DNA from: Castor canadensis
Lineage: Eukaryota; Chordata; Mammalia; Rodentia; Castoridae
Assembly (NCBI RefSeq): GCF_047511655.1
Contig: NC_133392.1
Span: 91,195,042 to 91,259,041 of the forward strand
Direction: 5' to 3'
DNA length: 64,000 bases
The notes under the pieces: model-generated
What the model was told of the DNA's origin: nothing
Database searches by the model: none
The model's input: only the letters and a program-made list of their open reading frames with translations
Program-made: the position numbers and the translations under genes
Shown here: positions 34,987 to 46,320 of the stretch, piece by piece
Layout of the letters: every line of letters starts with the position of its first letter
Numbering within the stretch: the stretch's first letter is position 1

Positions 34987-35361
34987 TGAGGCAGGCTAAA
35001 ATTAGGGAAAGTTCGGGACTCGTAGAAAAATACTGCTTTAACCACACTCTGGCTCAGGGACCGCCCTCACCTGGCCTGGGGACACCCATGCCCCGCCCCC
35101 CTCACTGATCATTGGATGGGAATCACCTGGTTCTGCCCTTCCTAAGGGTTAGGGTAGGTTTTAAAAGCAGCTGGAAAGGAGAAGCACGCTCTCCCTACCT
35201 CCAGGTTTCACCTGGGCCCCACCATGCCCTCCTTTGTATTTCCCTTTCCTAACTTTTAATAAACTCTTTTTACATCCGTGTGTCCTGCCATGGATTCTTC
35301 TACACGGGACAAAGAATTTTGGAAGTCTTCTGATCACAGATTCCACTGTCAGCCGACAACA
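34987..35361 (+). repeat. Solo LTR-B with perfect 5-bp target duplication
   Basis: TGAGGCAGGCTAAAATTAGG start, CGACAACA end, with an intact TTTTAATAAACTC signal. It is flanked by CTTTT at 34,982-34,986 and 35,362-35,366. It is the best-preserved copy of this family here. Confidence 0.9.
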
Positions 35362-35371
35362 CTTTTACTAG

Positions 35372-35451
35372 TTTTTTTTTTTTTTTTTTTGTACTGGGGT
35401 TTGAACTTGGGGCTTTGGTGCTTGCTAGGCAGTTGCTCTACCATTTGAACC
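35372..35451 (-). repeat. ID-like SINE
   Basis: A poly-T head, then TACTGGGGTTTGAACTTGGG and GTTGCTCTACCATTTGAACC, directly after the solo LTR-B. Confidence 0.88.
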
Positions 35452-35454
35452 CTC

Positions 35455-37835
35455 TTTTTACTATTTTCTTGGCAATACACTTGTTTTTCATTAAAATGTG
35501 CAACTTATGTTGACACTAATTTTTAATTATTTTTTAAAAATATTTTGAAGTCAGTTTCAATTTCTAGTAGGATCAATATCAAGAAGACATAAAACATAAA
35601 AGTTTTTGGGGGCTCTATAATTTTTGCGTAGAAAGGGGACTGAGATTGACAGGTTGAAAAGCTCTGACTTACTCAGGCAGAACTGATTTATCCCTGGAGT
35701 TGCTGGGGCAGGGGGAGCAGTTAAGGTCAAACTTTCCAGAGTTCACCTAAGCCTGACCCAAACCTTCTTAAAATATGACTGTCAGTGACAAAGTCACAAC
35801 AAGGCGTGTCAGAACTTGCATATTGAACCTATTGATCTTTGTTGTGGGTGAGCTATGTCAGAAACCTAGATGGACATGCCTGTCTTTCCACAATGTCAGA
35901 ATTTACTGAATAACAAATTCACAAGCAACATCATTTCACAGGCACTAATGTGCTAAGTATTACGGATGTCACTCAGCAGCCTAAGTCATTGGCAACACAG
36001 GTTCTTCTTAGTTACTAATATTAACTCTCAGCTCACACATTACACTTCACATAACAACATATAGGCATTGCTAAGAAAGGGTTAAAGAGGTTGCAGAGTT
36101 CAGAGAGGCCTTGCTGAAGGCAAAAGCAGAGAGCTGATAAGGATGCAAAGAGAATTCCTGCAGGTGCTTAGATAACATATTAACATACCTAATCCGGTGC
36201 TAGAGCTATGAGGCCTGGAGGAGTCAAAATACAGAGCTTGTGCAAGGCACAGTACCTGTTCAAGGTGCAGAGTTGATTCCAGGGTTACTGGTTCCAGACA
36301 GATGGACCTAGGCGGCCAGGTCAAGCTAGAGAGATCTGAGCTGAGCTGAAGCCCCGGGGACAGTTGGAAGTTTGTCACCTATCAGTCCCTTCATGTATGC
36401 ACCAGAGTCTGGTGACGAGCCAGGTATGTGCCCCTGTACCCCAGTATTAGGTGTCCCTCTTTTTATATAATCCAGGTGAGAGGGTTGCATTATTCTTGGG
36501 TGTGCTGTGATAAGTTCATGGGACTGGTTTTTCTGATATGGTTTGATATGCCCACGCATCGATGTGTTCCTGATTCAGTTTGGCAAGTTCATAGGTGGAA
36601 ATGTTTTATTTGCATAAATAAGTTATCAGATTGTCCCATGGGTTTGTGCTGGACAGATGGTGGTTGCTAAGCAAAATGTAGTCACTCTGCCTCAGTATTT
36701 GCGCTCAAAATGGAGAGTAAACTGTTTTGTAAAATGGAGTCATTCCCAGCAGAACACAACTGAAAGCTACTGCTTTATACTACCTGGAGTAACTTTGGAG
36801 TAGGGCACTGCCCGATCTCCAGCCTTCTAGCTAAAAATGGAGTGAGAGCTTTCTTTTGCCAGGAGATAAAATGGTCAAAATGAAGCCTTAAGTGCTATTT
36901 CAGAAAACGCCTGACACTGAATTGTTTCTAGAGATGGAAAGAGGTGCAGTATTTGAGGGAGTGGACAATTTCAAAAACCTTCTTGGGAGTAGGGGGAGCC
37001 CTCACTCGTCCATTTGAAGTCTGATTTAGGCAGCAAGGTAATTCTTGGTAGTGACTGATTTCTTCCTAGCTCCAGCCAGGTGCCAAAAGCCTCCTTACAA
37101 CCATGCGTCATTGGAAGAAGAGTCTCCTGGACTGGAGTGTCAATTAAGTTGGGAGGGTGTGCACGTGTCTTGTATTTCTTGTTCTCTTCTGACACTGTTT
37201 TTGGTTTCAAAGTGCCTTCGGGAGCCTCTTTAAAATGCCAAACCTGTTTTTCTTCCTTGAGTAAACCCTTGGCGACCCCTACCCCCATCCAAAATAACAT
37301 CTTTGTGTTTATAACGCAACTCACATGCCTGCGATTTCTCCAGCTGATGTCTTTTCTTTCCCCGGGGAATTTTAGGCTGATGTGAGATCGGGGAGGAGCC
37401 GGCCTGACCTTAGCCATGAGCAGCAGTCATACATTTTCTTAACACATATTTTGCTGAGTGGGTGTGGGACGCCTTCGCGTCAACTTCTACTTCACGAGCG
37501 CCATTTCTTATAGTCTTCCTCTTGCTGCTATCTTCTCTCCTAGATCCATTTCTTGGCCCTGATTTTACAGGTAACTTTCTACCAGATGGCTTGTTTTGGA
37601 TGCACAATTCCCTAGGCTTCAGCCTCCCTCCCCTTGGGCCTGACCTAATTCTGGGAGCCGGCTGTTGTTTGGTCTATTTCTCCACTTTGACCAACGCACG
37701 TGGCTCTTCTGGGATCTTCACTTGTGCTCCTAGGTTGGGTGCTGGGGTTGAACCGGGAAACCGGGGTTGCACTGTAAAACATTCAGGACCCTCTACCTTC
37801 TCCCCGTCCCCGAGCCCGGGGGCCCCAAAAGGCCA
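35455..37835. other. Intergenic region upstream of the CpG island
   Basis: No gene or confident repeat. Mostly unique-looking sequence with moderate GC from about 36,970 on, possibly promoter-proximal regulatory DNA. An LTR-like TTTTTATATAATCC near 36,460 is not enough for a call. Confidence 0.5.
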
Positions 37836-37993
37836 ACGTGAGGAGGGGCGGGAAGGCGGCCGGATGAACCCCAGGGCGTAACAGGTGCCGCTGCAGCAGC
37901 TGCGCCCACAGCACGCCCGAGTCTCCAGGGATAAGGATTTCTTTTTCTTCGGGTTTTTTGGAGGTGAAGAGGCGGCTCCACGCCCCCACCCAA

Positions 37994-37998
37994 CCAAT
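37994..37998 (+). promoter_or_regulatory. CCAAT box
   Basis: A forward CCAAT lies 18 bp upstream of the X-box (site begins at 38,016) in the CpG island. It is a likely NF-Y site. Confidence 0.55.
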
Positions 37999-38015
37999 GC
38001 AGGCCGCGGTTGTTC

Positions 38016-38028
38016 GTCGCCTAGCAAC
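38016..38028 (+). promoter_or_regulatory. RFX-type X-box
   Basis: GTCGCCTAGCAAC fits the X-box consensus GTNRCC-N(0-3)-RGYAAC with a one-base spacer. It sits between two CCAAT boxes in the SSX2IP CpG island. RFX factors use such sites to activate ciliary and centrosomal genes (established knowledge). Binding here is inferred. Confidence 0.7.
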
Positions 38029-38036
38029 TGCTGCAG

Positions 38037-38041
38037 CCAAT
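38037..38041 (+). promoter_or_regulatory. CCAAT box
   Basis: A second forward CCAAT (AGCCAATGGGCGG context) starts 9 bp after the X-box and runs into a GC-box-like sequence. The adjacent X-box and NF-Y pairing resembles known composite RFX/NF-Y promoters. Confidence 0.6.
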
Positions 38042-38073
38042 GGGCGGCGGCCGGGCCTGCGGCGCCGGCGCGC

Positions 38074-38083
38074 GGGGGCGGGG
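38074..38083 (+). promoter_or_regulatory. GC box (Sp1-type)
   Basis: GGGGGCGGGG in the CpG island, just downstream of the second CCAAT box. Confidence 0.6.
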
Positions 38084-38144
38084 TGGGAACCTCGGAACCT
38101 GCCGAGGCCCAGAGGCGGTCGCAAGGGGCGGAGCGCAGCGTGCC

Positions 38145-38154
38145 GGGGGCGGGG
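38145..38154 (+). promoter_or_regulatory. GC box (Sp1-type)
   Basis: A second GGGGGCGGGG, close to the likely transcription start region. Confidence 0.6.
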
Positions 38155-38179
38155 AGGGCGGGAGCCTGCGATTGAGGAG

Positions 38180-38297
38180 GGGCGGCCGGCGCGAGCCGCT
38201 GCTTCCCGCCGCGCGCCTGTGCGGGCCCGCGGGGCTGCGGGAGCCGCGCTAGGACGCCGCGAGCGGTGACTCCCCGCCGCTCCCGGGGGCCGTGACG
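38180..38297 (+). other. SSX2IP: SSX2IP exon 1, non-coding (approximate)
   Basis: This is the candidate first exon inside the CpG island. The 3' end is set by a good donor (GACG then GTGAGC) at 38,297/38,298. Two further donor-like sites in the same island, after 38,402 (AG then GTGAGC) and after 38,522 (AG then GTAGGG), could end alternative first exons. The start is a guess placed just downstream of the CCAAT, X-box and GC-box cluster, because there is no TATA box. Exon 1 of this gene is untranslated in other mammals as far as I recall, and the only convincing start codon is in the next exon about 18.5 kb away. Confidence 0.5.
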
Positions 38298-39599
38298 GTG
38301 AGCCGCGCGCCCCGCGGGAGGGGATTGTGACGCGTGGGGCCCGGGAGGGACACGGGGCGGCCGGGGCTGGGTTGAGCAGACTGGCAGCGGGCGGGCCTGG
38401 AGGTGAGCGCAGGCACCTGGCTGTGTGCCCGGCTTCGCGGCGAGAGGCGCAGCGCGGCGGTTGGGGCCGTTGGCTGTGCGGGCGAGCGTTGGCTCCCGCC
38501 GCGCCGGAGCGGGAGGTGGAAGGTAGGGGCTGGCCGGGGCCGCCCCGGTTGTCACTGGCCGCACTGCGCCCGCCGCGGGGTTGCAGCCTCCCGGGATGGA
38601 GCGCGGACGGGCGGCCAGCGCGGGGACGCGGCGGGGGAAGGGTGGCCGGCTTGGGGCTACAGTGAGCTCCGTAGGCGGCAAGGCAAGCGGGGTTCGGTGG
38701 TTTGTCAGGGCCCGCCGCAAGAGGCAGTCGTTAAAATAAGTTATGGAGTGGCCCGTGGCCGCTGCAGGGGACAGCACCCGATAGTGGTCTGGTTAAGAGT
38801 CATCTAGGAGACAGGCGTGTGTGAGGAGTTTGGATATGGGGGGTGTGGGGGGGGGCTCGACTTTCCCCAGGAAAGGAATTGTGAGGTCCTTGCCCCCCTT
38901 GGAACCGGTGCTAATCCGCACAGTTATGCAAGTCACTTGGGCCCAGCAAATAGAATCTGCTAAAGTAAGTTGCTCACAACACAGATAAAGAGTTTTTTGT
39001 TGTTGTTGTTAACATCACAATTTAGGTCCATAGTTGTGAGTGCCAAACTCAATACTAGTGACGCTTATGCAGTGGGTAAGAGAACTGAGATTTCCCTCTC
39101 CTCGACCAAATAGTGGGTTGAGCTTCTTAGACTTTGAAATTGCTGGGCTCCCGGGTTCAGATAAGAGTCTGGGTCTGGAGTTGGCTGAGAATGGTGGGCG
39201 CCCTGGATCCCTTCCTGTCTCAGGGGAGACTGGAGGTGGAAGAAAATCCTGGCAGCCTTACAATTTGATTCTGAAGTCGAGAGGTCTGTATTACTTAACA
39301 CATTTTCTTGACCGAATGAAATTTAGAAAGAGACACGCAGAAAAGAAATGTGTTTAAAGTTTAGATCAAGCTGTCAAAATACAGAATTTAGAGGTAGGTT
39401 TATGAACTCTAGTCCACCCCACAAAACTTAAGCCATCAAATCTTATTCTTGAGCTATCAGTGGATAGTGAATAACACTTAGGGTTATTCATTCATACTAA
39501 ACAATTAAGAAAAGTTAATATTCTAATTTGACAAGTTGTTCTGCCTGCTGTCACTGAGTTTCTCAAACAAAATGGTTCTTTGAGAAAAGGATTTGGAAC

Positions 39600-39720
39600 A
39601 GTTAAAACCAAGGCTCTTTTGGTGACTGGCTGGGCCTCTTCAGCCAAGTCATTGTATATTCTTCCTTCCTTTCTCATTCCCCATCTGTACAGTGAAGATA
39701 AAGGTTTAGGATTAAGTAAC
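39600..39720 (+). repeat. MIR-like fragment
   Basis: CCATCTGTACAGTGAAGATA after a pyrimidine-rich CTCATTCC tract fits a diverged MIR. Confidence 0.45.
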
Positions 39721-40097
39721 GTGGGTGAAGCAGCTTGACGATAACTGCAGAGACTCAGCTATTCTAGGACGAACTGCGAAGATCTCATAACACATTGGGC
39801 TTCGTGACAAGACTTGCTAAGCGCATTATGTTCTAAACATGCTGAGGCCCATATATATGAAATGAAAGTGTTAACTGTTCAGATTGTTTACCAGGCGCCT
39901 CAAATCCAGCACAGAGTCAAATTATATAACTTGGTCTCTCCTAAAACCTGAAATAGTGTGCTCTTTGGCTAAAATTGGCTGTGACAGAGGTATTATAAAA
40001 GTAAATATTTGAGTGCTTTCTATGTAGTATGAACCTAAAGCTACAAAAGGTGAAAAGGTACTACCCCAGGCTTTTGTGATTTTTATTTCATTTGGAG

Positions 40098-40148
40098 CGG
40101 TAAGCTGGGCATGATGGCACATCCCTGCCATAGCTTGAGCTCATACTG
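40098..40148 (+). repeat. B1 fragment
   Basis: AAGCTGGGCATGATGGCACA, about 50 bp of the B1 5' end. Confidence 0.5.
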
Positions 40149-41193
40149 ATATTGTCCACACCCACCCCACCCCTAAATATTGGAGCAGTTCCAGACCTTT
40201 TAAAGTGATATTTTTGTCCTTTATAATAGCTGTGAACATGCCTTACTGCTTTTGCCATTTTCTCAGGAGAGGTTTTGATTCTACATGGGTCTGTTTTATG
40301 TCTTTGGTAAATGGTATATGATTAGCTGGTAATGAAAGTACAAGTTATCTTTAATTCATGAGTTTATGGGATGAATTAGGATATGCACCACTCATTAATT
40401 ATGGAAAAAGGTATAATGTACAAGCAGACTTACTGAATTGTGCTGCAATAGTTTTTTCCATAAAAAAACATTTATTAATACTAATCTGTTACTTTGTCAG
40501 GCCTGAAGATAAAAAGATGAGCATTGCCTTAAGGAATTTGTACTTAGGAAATTTACTGGGTAGTAAAGGAGAAAGAAAAAAATGCAAATATGGGAAAACT
40601 TTAGAAAAGGGTTTTAGTATATCTTGATGGAGGAGGACTTCACAAACAAGTGTTCCATTCTGTAACGTATGATTTAGGAATTACACGTGGTTTGGTAGAG
40701 CTGGACCTGGTAGAAGTTACTTCAGTGATAAGGTTCAAGAACTGTGCCATGAACTTTGACCAGCAGATGATAAGGAACCTTTAAAAAGATTTATTTAGGG
40801 GAATTATATTTGTTTTTACTTTAAGAGTATCTGCCAAAACCAGTAATTCACATGGATCAGAAGTGTTCTGAACATACATAATCCAGATAATATCTGAAAG
40901 CAGCTGCCTTTACACAGTAGACTTGAAACATATTTTATTGAAGTCCCTAGAAGCTTTAGGAAATCCTGAATAATTATTTATACCACAAATCTTGAGTTAT
41001 CTTCTATTAAAACTGGGGTGGTAAGGATTCAAAGGTAAATAAGATGTGCCTCCATTAGTCGAAACAACACCATTATAATACAGTACAGAATCTCTGCTTT
41101 GCGAGCACAGAGAAATGTCAGGCTCAAGCTGTGTAGGATGCTGAGATGAGAAAAGACATAAATTGTCTTTTAAGTTAACAAAAGTGAGTGTTT

Positions 41194-41284
41194 TATTTAT
41201 TTATTTAAACAGCATTGGGGTTTGAGCCCAGGGCCTCATGCTTGCTGCATGGGCTCTCTCCCACTTGAGCCACTCTGCCAGCCA
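41194..41284 (-). repeat. ID-like SINE
   Basis: An (ATTT)n head, ATTGGGGTTTGAGCCCAGGG, then CTCTCCCACTTGAGCCACTC. Confidence 0.88.
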
Positions 41285-41285
41285 C

Positions 41286-41398
41286 ACAAATAAGTTCTTA
41301 ATAGAAATTAAACTGCAGCCAGTTAATCAGAACAATTTCTATTAAGAACAAATAAGTTCTTAATAGAAATTAAACTGCAGCCAGTTAATCAGAACAAT
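41286..41398 (+). repeat. 51-bp direct duplication with inverted spacer
   Basis: ACAAATAAGTTCTTAATAG... occurs at 41,286-41,336 and again at 41,348-41,398 with no visible change. The spacer, together with flanking bases, is the reverse complement of part of the unit. This gives a perfect 16-bp stem (41,334-41,349 with 41,356-41,371) and a 6-nt loop. Confidence 0.95.
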
Positions 41399-41489
41399 CA
41401 GCTAAAATTCTGTAGTTCCTGTTAACTCTTGCTTCATGTTCCTTCCTTCCCTCACATTCTTTCCAACCACGTTTGGTTTGACCACCAAA

Positions 41490-41600
41490 CTGCTGCCTCC
41501 TTAGTTGTCTCGTTTGTGAATGAGGGATGGTAATAACACTACCGACTATGAGTTAGGATAGATAAATACGTTAGTATCCTAGAAGTGCGTGGAAAAATAG
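41490..41600 (+). repeat. MIR fragment
   Basis: GTTTGTGAATGAGGGATGGT, then AATAACACTACCGAC fit the MIR core. Confidence 0.5.
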
Positions 41601-42276
41601 CTTATACTTATTGAACACTTAATATATCCATTTGATATAAAAGTGCTGTAATTGAATAAGAACTGATTTAAGGACAGGATGATGAGTGATGACTTCTGAA
41701 TCTGGTCTGATGTCTTTTGATCACCAGGCCATAGAGTATATCCCTATCTGAATGTCTCCCAAGAGGATCTAAACCCAGTCAGATCCGCACTGAACACATT
41801 ATCTCCACATATTTACCCAAGCTCAATTTTATGCTCTTACTTCTCTGTTCTTTTTATCTAAATGACACTATTATCCATCTAGTACCAAAGATAGGTTTTT
41901 ACATGAGAAGATAAGTGCCTCCCTTTTGTAACTAGTCATGTCAGTCCAACTTGTGAAGTATTTTTTATCTGTTCTTCGCTATCCTCAATGTCAGAGAGTA
42001 AGTCAGCAGCCCCTGTCTATTAATTTCTCATTTGCTATCTTTCTTGAAGAATTTTTTCATTTATAAAAGTACTTTATAAAAATAATGTACTCATTTTGTA
42101 AAAAAAAACCAAACAAAATAGAGATTAAAGGCAAAATAGTATTTTTAAAATATTACCAATATAGTTCCTGGAATACAGTGAGCCCTAAATACCAAAGCCA
42201 CTAAATACAGAATTTATTTTGGAATTTGAAGGAGATTGGCAGAAAATGTTCTGCCAATATTCTAAAAGAATGAATG

Positions 42277-42371
42277 GACTGGAAGTGTGGCTCAAGCAGG
42301 GGAGCACCTGCTTTGCAAATGTGAAGTTGAGTTCAAACCCCTGTTCCTCCACAAAAAAAAAAAAAAAAACC
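42277..42371 (+). repeat. ID-like SINE
   Basis: GAAGTGTGGCTCAAGCAGGG, then GAGTTCAAACCCCTGTTCCT and poly-A. Confidence 0.88.
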
Positions 42372-42390
42372 ATAATTACAGGGCTACAGC

Positions 42391-42477
42391 AGGGAGAGGA
42401 GGCATGGCACAAGTGTAGAGCATCTGCCTAGGAAGCATGAGGCCTTGAGTTCAAACCCAAGTACTGCCAAAAAAAAC
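42391..42477 (+). repeat. ID-like SINE
   Basis: GGCATGGCACAAGTGTAGAG, then GAGTTCAAACCCAAGTACTG and poly-A. A second + copy follows the previous one closely. Confidence 0.88.
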
Positions 42478-42642
42478 TACAGGAGTAAATCTGATTTATG
42501 TATTAAATGTAGCCTTCAGTAGCTGGAAGACACTTAATCCATTGTGTGTATCTGCTACTGCATGTGCATTGTACCATGGATTTGCCACTCTTTTGCTAGT
42601 TAATTATCTGATTGTGCATTCCTACAGAAAAGATGGCACCTG

Positions 42643-42752
42643 CTAGAGTCTCGCAAACTATTTGCACAGGCTGGCTTCAAACCATGATTCTCCTGATGTC
42701 TGCCTGCTTCCTCTGTAGCTAGGACTACAGGTGTGAGTCACCTCCCTGCTCA
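42643..42752 (-). repeat. B1 half SINE
   Basis: GAGTCTCGCAAACTATTTGC, then GTAGCTAGGACTACAGGTGT, without an ID half. Confidence 0.85.
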
Positions 42753-43029
42753 ACATTATTTTTTTTCTACTTTATATTCAGGTTTTTTGTAGATCCTCTA
42801 CATAGAATCTAGAATAAAAATGAGAGACAGTATCTTAGAATCATTAGTAAGTTTAACTCATCATCAGCCATGTTATTTTTGTAATGAGGAGATGGGCTCA
42901 GAATTTGTATCATTCACTCAGACTACTTACATATTAAGAAGAGGGCAGGGTCTGTAAGGTTCTAGAATTTTTTATTCTCACTTTCCAGGTTAAATAGCTG
43001 GGTTTTTATTCCTCTCTTCCAGGTTTGTA

Positions 43030-43172
43030 ATGGTAAGTAAAGTACCTTATCTCTTTCCCTCAGTTTCTTCCATAAGTAAAATAGGGCCACCTCCACTCCT
43101 TCCTAGGGCCATTGTAAGGATTGAGTGACATAGCCAGTGATCCAGTCTGGCATGCAGTAGTCACTCGGAGTT
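43030..43172 (+). repeat. MIR
   Basis: CCCTCAGTTTCTTCCATAAG, then GGGCCATTGTAAGGATTGAG match the MIR core. Confidence 0.7.
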
Positions 43173-43470
43173 CATCGTCTTCTCTTCAGCTAGCTTCACA
43201 TAATAACTTGGTATAGGAGTTCTTAGCTTTCAGCGCACTAGACTCTTGGTATCCACAGGAGTTGGTTCCAAGGAGACCACTGTGAGGAAAAATCAAGACT
43301 GCGCAGGATGCATACAGTTCAGTTCTCTAAAGTTACTCAAATTTACCTGTACTGTACAATACAGCAGGTCTGAGCATCCATAACTTGAAACTGCGTGGAG
43401 GAGGGTATATTGCTAATTGCTATCCCAAAAATTACTGTTGTACACATTAATACTGCTCACCAAAAGCTAC

Positions 43471-43667
43471 ATCTTTTTTTTTTTTTTTGCGGTACTGGGG
43501 TTTGAACTCAGGACCTACACCTTGAGCTACTCCACCAGGCCTTTTTGTGAAAAGTTTTCTCAAGATAGGGTCTCTCGATGTGTTTGCCTAGGCTGGCTTT
43601 GAACCTGGATCCTCCTGATCTCTGCCTCCTGTGTAGCTAGGAAGACAGGTGTGAGCTGCCCAACTCC
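43471..43667 (-). repeat. B1-ID dimeric SINE with 16-bp target duplication
   Basis: GGTACTGGGGTTTGAACTCA through GTGTAGCTAGGAAGACAGGT. CCAAAAGCTACATCTT occurs at 43,460-43,475 and 43,666-43,681, an intact target duplication showing L1-type retroposition. Confidence 0.95.
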
Positions 43668-44098
43668 AAAAGCTACATCTTATTGATGGTCTTTATCTCA
43701 AGTACTGATGCTTGATTCATTTTTCCTGTAATGCTGCCCAATTTTTGCTAAAATTTTCATTTTATCCCTTGAAATAAACACATTAACTTTTACCCTGCTT
43801 TTTTGCTTTTTGGGCACCATTTGCTTTTGGGGAGACAGATTTTCACAAGATTTAGGGCAAGAAAACACTCAGCAGATCATACAACAATATAAATTGGTAA
43901 AATGCGAGACTGACGAGAGGTTCTCTGCATCATCTGAGCTGCATACTGTGTACACAGAAACTTAAATTTTTGCTTTTGAAGTTTGTTTTTTTTTTAACTG
44001 TACTTGGTCAAGACTGCATGTAATAAATCTGTGAATACAGTCTCTAGAAGGCCTTATTAGGTCCTCTGAAACTGTAGCCTAAACTGCTTGTTTTGCAC

Positions 44099-44164
44099 TT
44101 TTTTTTTTTAGGGCCTTGGAATTGCTATGTCAGTGCTTTACCTCTTAAACCACACCCCCGGCCC
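44099..44164 (-). repeat. ID-like SINE fragment
   Basis: A poly-T head, then AGTGCTTTACCTCTTAAACC. Confidence 0.6.
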
Positions 44165-44937
44165 AAGACTATTATTTTCAACCTTCATTTGCACTTTTTA
44201 TTTATTTAATTTTTGGGAGGTGGTCTCTTGTAAGAATCTGATTGCTGCTGTTCCTACATGTACACTGGAAGAACTTGAGATTATTATACTGTGTCTAAAT
44301 TGTCATGCTTTTGATTCAGCCCCTGAATCACCTTGCTGCTTCTGTAATCAAGATCAGATTGAAAGCCCTTCTAAGTTGCAGCATGGCTAACATGCTAAGA
44401 CTTGTCTACAAGGTATAGTCCTGTACCTTCCCTGATGTGCCATTGAACTTGGTTGGATCTTCATTCAGCAAACTTGAGTCAGTTCCTACTATGGTATGAG
44501 TGATGAAATCTCATACCAAGGTGGCATACAAAGAGTGTGATGACAGACCTGCTGAACAGAAACTCAGTTTAGGTAGTGGAGAGAAGTTTCATTAAGGTTA
44601 GGTCTACTGTAGTAGGGTCAGTGCAAAGTGTTCTGGAAGCACAAAGGGGATGGCAGTTCTGGAAAAGTCTGGTAATTTGGGCTCTATATTACTAGATTTA
44701 AAGGAAATTTTACAATTACTACATTTAATGCTTTGTCTGCTTTTCTACAGTTCACATTCTGGTTACTCAGTTGGAAGAATTTCTGAGTGTAACTTAGTGT
44801 CAAAGTGAAGTGGTAGAGAGTAGAGTACCTGTCTGTCTATATTCAGTTGGAGCAGCAGCTGGCATAGTGTGGACTCCTCCTTTCCTGCAGAAAAGGTTGT
44901 AGTAGGGTGTCATGGTTAAATGGATGGTTTACCAGGG

Positions 44938-45115
44938 TTTGAGTCTTGGCTTTGTCTAGTTATTTGACCTTACCCAAGTAAGAAAACCGGACTTCAGTTT
45001 CCTCATCTGTAATGGGGAAAAGTGTTTATTTGAGTTATTGTAAGATTATTGAATAGGTAAATACATGTAAAATGCTTAAAATTGTTCCAAGTAAATGGCA
45101 TATACTTAGTAATTT
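44938..45115 (+). repeat. MIR
   Basis: GAGTCTTGGCTTTGTCTAGT, CAGTTTCCTCATCTGTAATG, then GTAAAATGCTTAAAATTGTT: a near full-length MIR. Confidence 0.8.
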
Positions 45116-45289
45116 TTATTTTATTATTGAAATTAGAATCTTATTTAGTAAACATTGTATTATAAAAGTAATATATGTACATTCTATTATAAAAATGTAG
45201 AGAGGTAATTTTGATATAAATAACTATACTCAATTCCATATTAGGTTCCATGAGAAATATAAAAAGCACAGATAGTAGAACAGAAAATT

Positions 45290-45415
45290 CTTTAAAGATC
45301 ATCTAGTTTAGACTCCTCATTTTACAGAAGTGGAATCTGAATGGTGAAGAAATTCTGACAGTATATGGTTGCTCAGTAAGTGATGGAAGCACTGCTGAGA
45401 ACCATAGCCCCTGAC
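45290..45415 (+). repeat. MIR-family fragment
   Basis: GACTCCTCATTTTACAGAAG, then GTTGCTCAGTAAGTGATGGA, a MIR/MIR3-type pattern. Confidence 0.5.
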
Positions 45416-46320
45416 AATGGGCCAGGTGCAGCTTCTCTCATGGAATAGTGTCCTCACTGGAAAAACTAACAGCTTAACTGCAGAGCCAAGCCAAAACAGG
45501 TGAACACATTACCAGTAAGAAGTCAGTGTATAATGAAATAACAGATGGTGTGCATAGACTCTTAAGTGCCTACCTGTGTAATTTAGTGAACTGCTTCCTT
45601 GAAGCAGAAATGCATCTTAGTTGCTTGGCTCATAGGTTGATAGAGTAAAAACATTTTCTTTTGAAGAATAGTTGTAAATAAAAGGCAGTCTCCTCCTCCT
45701 TTCTTCCTACCAAAGTTGGATTTTTAATTGATGAAGAAGAGTCCAACTTCACTGTCTCCTAGAGCTCCGCAACTTAAGCCTTACAACAGTTGAGGAAAGC
45801 CTGGCTTCTGTGTGTGTTACCTTTCTTCCTGATGGGCCCTCGCCCACAGACATTCTCATAGACATGTTTTGGCATAGCAGGGCATTGTGTAAACTGCTTT
45901 GTCCTTGCACCCGAGTATGCATGAACATGTGAAATAGGTGTGAGAAGTGCACTTGATTGGTGGAAAGACTGCCATTTGCCTTAGAGGTTTCTAAGAAAAG
46001 GCAGGAGTGCTATTGTAGAGAGTTCTCACACATCATTTCATTTAACTCTACTCCATCCCCTGCTTCTAAAAGGTTTATAGAATAATGCATGCTCTTTGCA
46101 AGCTAGACAAAGGTCCTGCCCTTCCAGCCCTCCCTACAGCCAGCCAGGCATCCCTAGGATGACTTTTATAATGGTTTGTAATTTTCACAAACTTTTCTCC
46201 TAAAATGTATGTGGCTTGATTTAACATGAATGGTGATCATACTATTCTCATTAATTCATAACCTTTTTAAGTCTCTATACATGCAGAGCTACTTTATTCT
46301 CTTAATAATTCAGTATAGCC

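Larger units (their letters stand above)
37840..38720. promoter_or_regulatory. SSX2IP: CpG island promoter of SSX2IP
   Basis: An abrupt GC-rich, CpG-dense block of roughly 0.9 kb lies in otherwise AT-rich DNA. It contains two CCAAT boxes, GC boxes, a GCGCCGGCGCGC-like tract and no TATA box, typical of a broadly expressed gene with dispersed start sites. It is also free of interspersed repeats, unlike the sequence on both sides. Long open frames on both strands here follow from GC-rich, stop-poor composition. Confidence 0.9.

Noticed and set aside
1-37800. Exons of LPAR3, the expected upstream neighbour
   Set aside because: No recognisable LPAR3 coding sequence. In other mammals the gap to SSX2IP is large, so it probably lies outside the window.
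37674-38777. 367-codon open frame on the minus strand across the CpG island
   Set aside because: It is Pro/Ala/Arg-rich with no domain, and overlapping long frames exist on the other strand too. Stop-poor GC-rich DNA explains it; it lies over the SSX2IP promoter and first exon.
38327-38807. Overlapping + strand frames of 112 and 134 codons in the CpG island
   Set aside because: Low-complexity Gly/Arg/Ala composition with no family resemblance. They also run through the exon 1 donor sites.
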